Shown here piece after piece: positions 44,305-54,576 of a stretch of 64,000 nt of DNA. The notes below the pieces were generated by a model. The model was not told the origin of the DNA, did not search any database, and saw nothing but the letters and a program-made list of their open reading frames with translations. Position numbers and translations under genes: made by a program. Every line of letters starts with the position of its first letter. The first letter of the stretch is position 1. Source of the stretch: Narthecium ossifragum (taxonomy: Eukaryota; Streptophyta; Magnoliopsida; Dioscoreales; Nartheciaceae); the NCBI GenBank assembly GCA_963920575.1, contig OY986967.1:1-64000 (forward strand), in the 5' to 3' direction.

Positions 44305-45257
44305 ATGGCATCCTCCTCCTTCACTCTATTATGCCTTCCGAGAACTCTCCCGCACAGGCACAGCAGCAGCAGGGCTGCATTCCCTTCTTCCCTTGGCCCC
44401 ATTTGTCACAACCGCCAACGCCAGCTCCTCTTCTCCACCACCCACAACTATAGCAGCGGCAGCAGCCGAAGAAGAAGGAGCTGGAAGATGGTGGAAACGA
44501 CGATGGCGATGAAGAGCTCCTTCAGCGCCACGGCTCTGCTTGCGGCCACCGTGGTGCTATTCTCGTCCTCCTCCGCCCTTCAGTCGCCAGAAACCTTCTC
44601 CAACGTGCCACAGACTCTCTCCGGCGAGTCCCTTTAATTTCTTCTCCTTCCAGATATGTGGCGTAGCGTATCATGCCATGCAGGTCCAACCAACAGGCCG
44701 GTGTCTGTGCTTGTCTAATGCATGCTAGCGATGATGCATTGCAGGGGAAGACGGCAGTAGAGCGAGGATCCAGCGGCCCAAATCCAGGAAAGCCGAGTCC
44801 TGCACCATCAAATGTGTCAACACGTGCATCCGAGGCGGCGCTGGCTCACCAGGAGAAGGACCCCTTAATGTCAGGAGGTAAAATCTCGAGCAGCTTCACT
44901 CCTCTGGGACATACATACCTCAGGATCAGATTAGACTCTGCCAGTGAGCCAAATTTTTTTGAGAATCTTCAATCATAACTAAAATAGATATGGCTTTTCA
45001 GCATATGAGAGATTAATTATGAATCATAATCGCTACATCTCTTGATTATGGTTTTTCATTGATTTTGTGCACAGACCGCTTGTAGTTTTTAAGCAAGGAT
45101 TTCGAAGTCGCCAATACTGGTAAGCGGTTATCTATTTTACAACATCTTAAATTTGCCCGTAATTTGTTTGGCTATCAAATTCACGATGTCTTTCTTAAGC
45201 TTGGTAGAGTGCTCAGACATCTGCAACCTCATTAAAGATGGAGAGGATGGACCTTGA
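44305..45257 (+). CDS. Conserved small Cys-rich plant protein, probably plastid-targeted
   Basis: Four exons: 44305-44623, 44745-44877, 45075-45119 and 45200-45257; 555 nt, 184 aa. The first intron must start with GC (G|GCGAGT...CAG); the nearby GT choice (GGCGA|GTCCCT) brings an early stop. The other introns are GT-AG. The N-terminus (to about residue 70) is Ser/Arg/His-rich like a transit peptide. A hydrophobic stretch (ALLAATVVLFSSSSALQ) follows, ending in a possible lumen-type cleavage site. The mature part has 'FSNVPQTLSGED', 'ESCTIKCVNTCIRGG', 'PLNVRRPLVVFKQGFRSRQY' and 'CLVECSDICNLIKDGEDGP', with three Cys-x3-Cys motifs. I recall this block as conserved across land plants without a known function; a thylakoid-lumen location is inference. 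Confidence 0.8.
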
Positions 45258-46002
45258 AGCATCTTGGCTTCCACAATTGCATTCCTTATCCCTTGTTTTC
45301 TGAGGAAGATCCGGGAGTGGACGGTGTAATTTTCTTTCGGAGGCATTCCACCCAACCAAGATAGCTCTTTGAGCAATGCACAAATGGTAAATTACACAGC
45401 CTGTTGCATTCCTTGGAGGTTATATGCACATTTATGAAAGCCACAAGGACCAGGAATTTCATGGACTCCTGCCCCCTACATTTTAATTTGCTCCGGCATC
45501 AATGTTCTCTTGTATTCATTGGCGTGTCATACTTCCATTGGTTTTGCAGTAAATCACGTTATGGTCCCAGCACATTCTTGGGTTTGTCTTTCTTATTTTA
45601 TTTTTGTCAACTGTATGACGAGAATTTTAAGGAACGGTTCGGTATGTGATACAAGAGTTGCTCATCACGGCGCCTATTTCGCCAGCAAGTTCCACAGGCC
45701 TTGGCGTTTTGCGCCGCAAATGAAACAGTATTAGCATATACAGCGTCCAAATGCTCTTGCCATAGATTGGAGAAACAATCTAGTGGCCACTGGCAGCTAT
45801 GATACCGCCCACATACGATTGGTGGGGTGCATTGTCACACATCAGTTGTCTTCGACTTTTTTCTGAGAAATCGCTCATCATGTGCGTTGTCCTCCAATGT
45901 AGCTTTTAATGTCTTCGGAGTTCCTTGATCTCTTGCAATTCGAGAGAAATCAAAGGTTGTCTGTCTCACTTGACAATCTGTGAACACCACCTGAGAAATT
46001 CA
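45258..46002. other. Convergent 3' flanks, no gene seen
   Basis: Lies between the plus-strand Cys-rich gene and the minus-strand DUF547 gene. Only short open frames without recognised content. Confidence 0.45.
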
Positions 46003-49000
46003 TTAACAGCTCCTGTGTAGCTGCTTCGAACACGTCATTGGATAATTGGAGGAATCGAATAGTGGCGATATCTCAGGCAGCAAAAGGTACCGAAATCTGG
46101 AATCAAAGGGGAGGATACTACAACTATGAGAGCCGAGGAAACTCTGCTGCCGTTGTGAAATACACTGCTCCACAAATGCTGCTTGTTTCTGTGGAAGAAA
46201 ACGGGCTATCCAGGCTGCTACGTTAGCCTCGTCGACGAAACCTCTGGCATAACAGTGAAGCATCTTTGGAACCAAAAGCTTCCCTTTATCACTCACTCCA
46301 ACTGAGGCTCGAATGAAGTCCTGCCTAGCCTCCTGGAGCTGCTCGCTCAAACTTTCGCAAGTGTAAATCCGAACCTGCACATTAAGTGATTCCAGGATCA
46401 GCAACGGTCGTTTGAGTCTTAGTTAAAGCCCCATGCAACTATGACAATTCCTTAGAATGGATTAGACAAGTAAATGCAGATTCTTGAATTACATTTTTAC
46501 ACTTGTGACTACTTTCAATTTTGATTAACCAAATAAGAACCCAAGGAAAAACCTCCCTGTTGTGGTGCTGCAAAATTCAACCTGATCAACAAGCATATAT
46601 GAGAAAAATATAAAAGGTTTACAATCTCATACTAGTGTAAAGCAGCAGGCATAGTTACCGCAGGGGAAGAATACAGTCCGCAGCTCAAAGCAAATGCCAC
46701 AAGTGGCTTGGCTGCTTTGACAGAGAATTTCTTCTGCTCCTCAGACACTCTCAGCTTTTGTAGGGCAAGAAGTAAAGCCTGAGGGCCAATTCAGTGGTCA
46801 ATCAATACTGAGTCTCATAATCATCTCACATCGAATTGTAAGGTTCAAATGGCAAGTGACATACTGTTTGTGGCCTATATGCTGGAGGCTTCATCTTCAA
46901 TATTACAAGCTCAATGCAAGCAGCACTACAGGAGTGGCCACCTATAGTGTATGCAGCCTAAAGATAGACAATACACAAACTAAATTAGACAAGTGGACAG
47001 AAGGAAAATTATGAAAAAAAAATGGAAGAATAAAAGTTGTTTTTTTTGCTCGAGGTTTATTATTCCAAATAGAGCAACTGAATACTGTTATCAGAATTTG
47101 TCAAGGAAGGAGAATATGCACTCTCTTCAATCTACATATAGAAAGCTTCAAGCCACAGAAACCTCATGCAGACGACTACAGGACCAATGCAGAAAAGAAG
47201 CATCCCATTGAGGACGGGTTCTCATGAAATAAGAAGTCAAGATTGTTGTCCAACATCTAAATTTTACAAGCAAGGGAAAAGGGATGAAAGAGAGTATGTC
47301 CAGCAAAACCTTTCGCATCAGTGAAGAGAGCTTCAAATCATTGTTTGGAACTCCATACGCTAGATAAGCCTAAAATATTGAAAGAGATAATTAGTTCATG
47401 CTTGTATTTCTATACAACACCTTAATGAAAGAAGTTAAAATGTTATAAAGAGTTATAAGCAGCTATTAAAATATAGAACAAGATTACTGGTCATGTGATT
47501 TACATGCATAATAAGAGCATTGTACACATTAATCCAAAACGCCAGTTTCGAATTGCCAGTCAGTTGCACAGGGTTTACTTTCGCCAACTGCTCAATCAGC
47601 AATCTGTCCTCCAAGAAAAGGAAATCAGAACTAAGCAATTTGAACCATGCATGTAATGTATTAACTGATTTGACAGCAACTATCATCTGTAATTACATCA
47701 TGGACAAGGGTATAATTCCAATGTGCAATGATTAACAACATCAATGCATGTGCTGCAAACATCTTTATAAGAAACTGCAATGCTCCAACAAATGATTCAA
47801 TGAAATCTCTCTAACATTTCAAGAAGAGAAAGAAATTAGCCTTCCAATTATAGGTAGAAGACACAAAGCAAGTTTGCATTGACCGTGAAAGATGGCTGCT
47901 TTTATCAGAGCCCTTTCCAGGAACATATATGCCAGGCTTAGGAAGCATATTTAACATATTAGAATTACATCTAGAAGCAGTTGAAAAATTTACTGAGTAA
48001 GAGGGTTTCCTGACAGAATTATATGAAGCGTTAAGACAGGTATAACAAGAGCCTCTTACTTTTAATAGTTCCCTAAAAACTGAGGCAGTTGATCAGAATA
48101 AAGAACATAGATGGAATGCATGCATACATTTTTATAGTTCATACCTTAAGAGCAAATGGCAATATACTACCCTAAAGGTATATCAAGTCATATTAGCAAA
48201 AACAAAAGCTTTTTTCTAAGCACAGCACATCCACAAAATTACATATTATGAACCTATGACTCTTTAAGTATTGCCCGTAGAGGAAATCTGGATTCTGGAC
48301 CAACAATATCAACCATTACAAGTACAGAGCCAGTAATGAAATGACGCTTTGTAATCAGCTAAAAAAAATAATTAAGGACCAAGGGAGAACTTGAAGTTTC
48401 ATACTTGAATTACAAATTTAAACCGGAACAAAATGTAACTAACATAATTAAGAAATGAATCACCTGAATCTCTTGAGTGCCCCGGCAGCATACTCAAGTT
48501 GCTTCTTTCCTACTGACATCCATGAAACTTCTATGGCCAAACTATAGTTACCAATATCCTTCCAACTCAATTTACCTCGAACTTTATAGGGATCAAAAGC
48601 ATTTCCTGTGGATAAAACTCTGTCTGCAAACCGCAGATCAACTTGAGGACTTTGTACCCTTGGAGAGATGGTTGATGGTTCGGATAGTGCCCAAAAAGAT
48701 GCAGTTGAGAAATTTCCATGAGGAGACGACATTTGGTAAAGGCTTTCCGATGAGGAGGGTTTAGAAGTTACAGTGGAAATATTTGCAAGCGAGATGAAAA
48801 TGTTTTTCATGCACCGTACCATCTCCTGTGACAATAGATTGGGGTCGCTAGAAAGACCTTTAACTGGAATATATTTTGCCACCCTTCCAATTGCCGTATG
48901 CTCAAATATTGCGGAAAAACTGTTCTCGTCCTTCATCCCCATGTCACCAAATCTATGCTGAAAGAAGTTTCAGGTCAGATCACTATATATTGTATGTTAA

Positions 49001-51308
49001 AACCATAATTTGTTTGACACTAAATCTTAGCTTAGAATAGAAGCAAGACTGCCAGCTTTAATACATTCAGGGACCACCGATGCAAAGGGAAGGATAATAT
49101 CTTGTATGCATGAAGAGCTCAGAATGCCCAAGATCAATACCAATTTTTTCTATCATCATAATGTCATCGGACAGAAACCATATAAGGCACTAAGCTAAAA
49201 GTTAAAACCTGAAGGAGAGATTTATTTCCATGTCAAAATATTACCAAGAAATCAAGATTGTTGACTGTATCTTTGAGTTAAGGATGAAGTGAGCACAATA
49301 TTTTTTTGAAGTTTTCTAGCATTTTTTTTCTTCTCCTCGTACTTGACGTTTTCGCACAGCTATCAGCTTTATCAACAGTGCTCTAATATCCAACATGAGA
49401 TACTTATGTTATAAGCTAATCATCCACAGAAAATGTGAAAGCTACAAAAAAGATGACCACCAACAAGGCCTCATCGTGCACTCCCTAATAAGTCTGGCAA
49501 GCACTCCGTGATTAAACATTGAAGATACACATTAAGACATCTTTAACAGAGACAAAAGTTAATATCACCATGTTGACAAGCCACAATTCATATTCAACAT
49601 TAGGGTAGAGTAATAACTTAAAAGGTGTCACTTGAGCTAATAACAATAAGAGGACCGAGGTACCTTAGTTGTCAAAGTTGGAATACTTGTGTTGCTAGTG
49701 AGTTTGGGCGGTGAACCACCTTCAACTTTGCATGACATGTCTTGAGCTGTCTGCCTCACATCAGATGTTGTAGACTTCAAGTTTACACAATGAGCCACCT
49801 GAAGAAGCATTGATATGTGGTCATCACTAGCTCTAAACTATAATGGTTAAACATCCGACTATAGATAGCCCAAATTCTAAAATTGAAGATATTGGACCCA
49901 ATTTCGATTGGTTAGGTCTGCATTTTATATGGGTCAAATTTTCGTAGTTGAATTGAAAGTGGGCAGTGAGAAGATAATCATTGGAAGTAAGATCGGCTAG
50001 GCCTCTCATCTCTCTCTCTCTCTCTCTCTTTCATATGCATCACTGGAAAAGGCTGCCATATAAGAGTCAAAGACAGGAAAGGGACAAGAAATATCCTGTA
50101 TTACCACATTCTCAGGACAGTCCATAAGCAGTTCACGAGAAGATAACTGTTTCAGGTGATACTCAGTTAGTCTTCTCTCATTTCTTTCTTGAATGAGCTG
50201 GAAATGCAAAGAAGTCATCTCTTCTTCAAGCCTTGAAATCATCATTTCCAGCATGGCAATATCAGATAAAAGTTCTTGCGCCTGTAAGGAAGAAGCAAGT
50301 TACACCTCAAATAGCAGACAAAGTAATAGAAGCCAATGCAGTCAGCCAGTCAGCAGCAAATGACGAGACAAAAGATAATATGTTCAAGAAAAAAATCAGG
50401 TACAAGCCATGAAAATCAATCAATGAAGTTAGCTGCAACAGCAGAGAAAGCTGAATAAAAAGGAAAAGACGGATTTAAAAAGTCTTCCAGACCTCTGCAT
50501 CACAAAGTCGAAAATGGAGTAGTAACTAACAAACTTAAATGCACTGATAGAATATTTTTTCCATGGATCAAATGATGCATGTTTTGGTTCATTTGATCTT
50601 TTTTAAATATTATGGATGTGGTTTAAGCAATCCTAACGTATTTTGCAACATGAGTTACCTTTCTTCGCTATTTAAACAAACTCTCAAGTTGGGTTATTCA
50701 TCGAGAATCATGCTTCAGAAACTCCTATTCCTCGGCCCAGGGGAAATTCCATGAAGTTAGTACACCCTCAAACAAACATACATATCAAATTCTCACTTTG
50801 ATCGTCTTGGAGCATCATAGAGGTATCATGTGATTCACAGACGAAAGGAAAAAAGCTAGGACAATCATGAAACAGCAGCATGTAAATACAAAAAAAACAT
50901 GTGCTAATGATAGAATGCATGCAATTACATTGGCCGGCAAACATGACAAATCAGATAATGTAACAGCAGCATGCTCCCAGGCATTTTCGAGAACAGCATG
51001 TAATTCCAACTCTTGATTCAGCAACTTCTGCAGCTTTTGGACCTGACAAACCAAGATCTATGTCATCAAAAAGTAAAGCTAGATAAAACACAGATAAGAC
51101 TTCATGGAATATCTTTGTTATTGTTTGGTGGACCTTTCGGAAAAGAACACCTCCCAAATTATGTAAAACAGAATGAATAGATGTACTTGAAGGAAATGCC
51201 ACTATCCCCTGATTCGGATCAAATATGAGCTTTCCAAGTCAGATGCCTTACATCCTGTTCGAGCTGAAATCTGCAAGACTTGTGCATGACGTGCGTATCA
51301 CATTCCAT
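46003..51308 (-). CDS. Leucine-zipper (TCF-MIP1-type) plus DUF547 protein
   Basis: Ten minus-strand coding exons: 51252-51308 (exon open to 51338), 50929-51042, 50105-50281, 49664-49798, 48464-48957, 47504-47603, 47310-47369, 46865-46957, 46659-46778 and 46003-46374. Phases fit throughout; 573 aa from the ATG at 51308. The N-terminal coiled coil ('CRFQLEQDVQKLQKLLNQEL', 'AQELLSDIAMLEMMISRLEE') matches the ternary-complex-factor MIP1 leucine zipper found before DUF547 in plants. DUF547 spans about residues 300-460 ('LAKVNPVQLTGNSKLAFWIN', 'VYNALIMH', 'AYLAYGVPNNDLKL', 'AAYTIGGHSCSAACIE'). The tail ends 'FDSRFRYLLLPE' plus 20 extra residues. The biochemical role of DUF547 is unknown to me. The start is uncertain: a non-coding or short coding exon upstream is possible. 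Confidence 0.85.
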
Positions 51309-51338
51309 CTGGTTTCCAGCTTTAACAAAGTCTTTTAC

Positions 51339-52828
51339 CTAAAAGCTCAAGACTGAGGATAAATAAATCCACACCAGGTAAAACATAAGAAAGCCAGAAT
51401 GCACAGGATTAAAGTTTCTCGTCACGAACTTAATAATTGACCACAAACGTACCAATAACCCACAAATTCTTACCCGGATTTCTTAGATAGCATTAGAGGA
51501 AAACCACATAGTAATTTGAAGTCATGTCTAATACCAACACCAGTAAGCAGCAAAGTTTTATGATATGAATCAAAACACAGTTGATCAAGTACTATAAAGA
51601 GATTTTCTTGTACCAGTAAATGCTTTTGGGTGCCTGACTAGAATAACGTGTATAAAGCAGCAGCTAGGCATCCACTATTTGAGAGAGGATACGGGATTAA
51701 AAACCGTGAAATTGACGAAAGATATTCAAGTATCGACTTAAGGCAAAGCATTGTGAAGCTTTAGATAGAGAAACACACACAAAAAAAGGTGGCATGACAT
51801 ATGGTACGCATCATACTAGTCAAATGCGAATATGCGATCGGATTCGGCACCGCGTCTTATAAGGTGAGTATGAGTTGAATAATGAGTGCTAACCCTGCTG
51901 CTTGTATGGCAATGTGCTTTGGGAGGCGAGATGCAAGCTGCTCCTAAGGATCAACGGGTCGATGGAGGCTGGAAGGACCTGATCTCTGCGGACACTTTCT
52001 ACTTCTGGAGACCGTAGCCCGTCTATTATTAGTCGCCTTGATGCAACAAAAGCAGAGCCAATGGAGATGGGAGGAGAAGTCGATGGCCGTGGTGGTGAGT
52101 GGTGACGGACACAGAGGAGAGGAGAGGAGATGAGATGGGGGCAGGGCAATTAGTAGCGAGGTGGCTTTTCAAAATTCAAAACAGGGTGACCGTGTGTCGT
52201 CGTTGTGGGTGCCACCGCCACAGCAGGTATGTACCGTGGACGCAAATATTAGTTAATAAGGCCATATGTATTTTGATAGATTAGTCCAGTGACATTTTAC
52301 TCTCTGTGGTTTTTAAAAATGTATTTTACTATCTAATATTTTATGTAACAACATGATTTAAGGTCTGAACCTAGATGACGTTATCTCTCTTGATAAAAAA
52401 CCACGTACGTGAGCATCTCTGTTTCATTCATCTTGATGAAAAACCCTATTACTATACACTTTTAAAACTATATTATGGTAAACAATCATTACACTTAAAT
52501 TACATATTATTAAAATATAAAATGCTTGACACGTGAACGGTTTTTTGTCAAATAAAATAATGTCATCCGGCTCTTAAGCCTTAAATCACACAGTCATATA
52601 AAATATATATTAGTAAATTACATTTTTTAAACATAAACTGTCACTACACTAGAACACAGAATATGCAAAACCCCATTTTTAATATGTAGCAGGACAGGGA
52701 AAAGGGAACATACACCATAGCTGGCTCTGGCTGCAGCTCTCCTCCGATCGAGATTTCATTTTCAAAATCAAGAAGTAGCTAGGAAGACACTATGAACCTG
52801 GTTGAGTGGTTGGTACTAATAATTACGG
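51339..52828. other. DUF547 gene 5' flank and AT-rich intergenic DNA
   Basis: 51880-52150 is GC-richer and probably holds the DUF547 leader exon or promoter (minus strand). 52280-52680 is very AT-rich with an unusual density of TATATA and AAAACAT words. No protein gene is supported. Confidence 0.4.
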
Positions 52829-53031
52829 ATGCCTTTAGGGTGCGTCTATTTACACCGCCCAAATGTCTAAGGACACCGCTATTTCTAACTACACTGCAGG
52901 TTATTTTGAAATCCAACAAAAATGCTATCTACACCACCTATTTTTTCCTGCTCTCCCTTAACTACTCTTACAAACCAGCCTTCCTCTCTCTCTATCCTGT
53001 CGTTCTCCATCTGAAGCCAAGCCCAAAAGCC

Positions 53032-53535
53032 ATGCCCGACGAGGATCCCGACGACGCTGTCCTCTCCGACGTTGACAGCGACGACGACCCAACCCCCATC
53101 GTCCTTCCTAGCCAGGCCACCCCGACGCCCATCCCCACTTCCTCCACCGACAACTCCGATCACCCCCGCGTTCGCGAGCTCCTGGCTGACCTCGAGCAAG
53201 AGCTCCATAACTCCTTTGGCCGCCTCAAGTCCATCGCCCACGACCTAATCAAGAAGCGGGATGACGCCCTCCGCGAAAAGGACGACGCCTCCCGCTCCAG
53301 AGACGAAGCCCTTCGTCTCAAAGATGAGCCTGTTCAGCAGAAGGATTCCCTGCGCTCGGAGATGGAATCCGCCTCTCAGATGCTTGCCTCCCGCATCTCC
53401 AAGATCTCCTCTAAGGTCTCCGCCTTCAAGAACTTCTCAGCTCCCGGTGGCCTTCCCCAGTCTCAGAAGTATATCGGGATGGCAGCCGCGGCGTATGGCG
53501 TAGAAGCATATATCTGGATTAACAAAGAATGTTAG
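53032..53535 (+). pseudogene. Captured coiled-coil gene fragment inside the Pack-MULE
   Basis: From the ATG at 53032 it reads 167 aa: an acidic head ('DEDPDDAVLSDVDSDDDPTP'), a Pro/Thr/Ser linker, then a long charged coiled coil with a repeated 'KRDDALREKDDASRSRDEAL' pattern, then 'ASRISKISSKVSAFKNFSAP' and 'LPQSQKYIGMAAAAYGV'. It resembles the N-terminal half of a plant coiled-coil protein family of unknown function. The frame runs past 'AYGV' into unrelated residues and stops near the minisatellite, so the copy is 3'-truncated. The frame is intact and could be expressed, but the protein would lack its C-terminus. An in-frame extension back to 52792 lies partly outside the element and is not original. 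Confidence 0.75.
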
Positions 53536-53550
53536 TGAATTGACAATTAT

Positions 53551-53676
53551 CGATTTTTTAAAACCGAACATTAGGCACATGTTCGGTTTTTTAAAACCGA
53601 ACATTAGGCACATGTTCAGTTTTTAAAAACCGAACATTAGGCACAGGTTCGGTTTTTAAAAACCGAATATTAGGCG
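53551..53676. repeat. 33-34-bp minisatellite of self-complementary units
   Basis: About 3.5 copies of a unit with AACCGAACATTAGGCACA plus TGTTCGGTTTTTTAA. Each junction GTTCGGTTTTTTAAAACCGA is itself a near-perfect palindrome, so the array could fold into serial hairpins. It lies between the cargo and the right inverted repeat of the Pack-MULE. Confidence 0.88.
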
Positions 53677-53852
53677 AAAGACATTTGGTTATTTAAGAGG
53701 GGTATTTAAGACATTGATATGAAGGGTATTTTCGGTATTATTGGAAAAAAAATTTGGGCGGTGTCCTTAGTCATTTGGGCGGTGTAAATAGACGCACCCA
53801 TGCCTTTATCACAAGCGTCACTCAAAATCTGAAAAGCCAGACCAGCATCCAA

Positions 53853-53938
53853 GGATGGCAACGGGGTTGGGGTGGTCCCCTCCCCCCGACCCTGTAACCT
53901 AACCTAACACCCGACCCTGACCCCACCCCGCACACCTG

Positions 53939-53969
<31 letters not shown>

Positions 53970-54350
53970 GCCTTCACCTCGTCTTAAATTTTTTTGATAC
54001 ATTAAATACATTATATCTAATAACGGACTACTTATCATCTTAAAATGCAATCCAAGCAAAAACTAAATGATAGATATAGATTAGGAATTTAGGGTAGATG
54101 GGTTAAGACTTTTTAGGAAAATAAATTATAGTGAGGTAATATATCACTATATTAATTATTATAAATATTCAATCGGGGCAGGGGTCGGGGTCGGGGGAGA
54201 CACCCCTGTCCCCGTCCCCGACCCCGCCCCAATCCTGATCGGGGTTTTACACACGTCCCACAAACCCAATTCCGAACTCATTTAGGGTCTGTCGAACCCG
54301 CCCCATTAGGGGCGGGGCGGGATCTATCAGGGTGAGGCAAATTGCCATCC
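53853..54350. mobile_element. Candidate small TIR element with GGATGGCAA ends
   Basis: Starts GGATGGCAACGGGGTTGGGG and ends with the inverted match AATTGCCATCC. Both subterminal parts are rich in GGGGCGGGG / CCCCGACCCC. A 29-base poly-C run lies at about 53941-53969. The centre is AT-rich with no coding content. The TGGCAA...TTGCCA ends plus C-rich subterminal repeats resemble a hAT-type non-autonomous family, but I found no clean 8-bp TSD. Confidence 0.45.
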
Positions 54351-54355
54351 ATCAC

Positions 54356-54516
54356 TAGAAGGAGGAGGATATCGTTCAATATTGTTTTCTGAACTTAGGC
54401 CAGGCCAGGCCCATGGTCATTGCCTGCCTTGGGCCGGAGAGGGGGAGACAAAGCCAGGAGAACATGATCTGGCCCGATACCGGAACCCAATATTGAACGA
54501 TATCCTCCGCCTTCTA
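54356..54516. repeat. 29-bp inverted repeat upstream of the RRM gene
   Basis: Left arm 54356-54384 and right arm 54488-54516 match as inverted copies at 28 of 29 positions (core GGATATCGTTCAATATTG), with a 103-nt spacer. The right arm ends 60 bases before the ATG at 54577, so the foldback may lie in the 5' UTR or core promoter. Confidence 0.9.
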
Positions 54517-54576
54517 CTAATTAAGCCCAACCCAAATACTAGCAAAACAAGGGTTTGGTCGCAAGCGCGGTGGGCG

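Larger units (their letters stand above)
52829..53808 (+). mobile_element. Pack-MULE with perfect 9-bp TSD
   Basis: The element is 52838-53799 (962 bp), flanked by the 9-bp duplication ATGCCTTTA at 52829-52837 and 53800-53808. The terminal inverted repeats are 42 bp with one mismatch, beginning GGGTGCGTCTATTTACACCG at both ends. A 9-bp TSD is the Mutator signature. There is no transposase; the cargo is a piece of a cellular coiled-coil gene and a palindromic minisatellite. Near-perfect ends and TSD mark a young insertion. Confidence 0.95.

Noticed and set aside
52792..53031. 80-residue N-terminal extension of the coiled-coil frame
   Set aside because: It reads across the Pack-MULE end and TSD, so it is an accidental fusion with flanking DNA.
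53551..53676. Possible CRISPR-like array
   Set aside because: The units are direct tandem copies without unique spacers, inside a plant transposon.
54382..54576. 65-residue in-frame extension of the RRM protein
   Set aside because: It starts inside the upstream inverted repeat and has no conserved content; the ATG at 54577 starts directly before the RRM.
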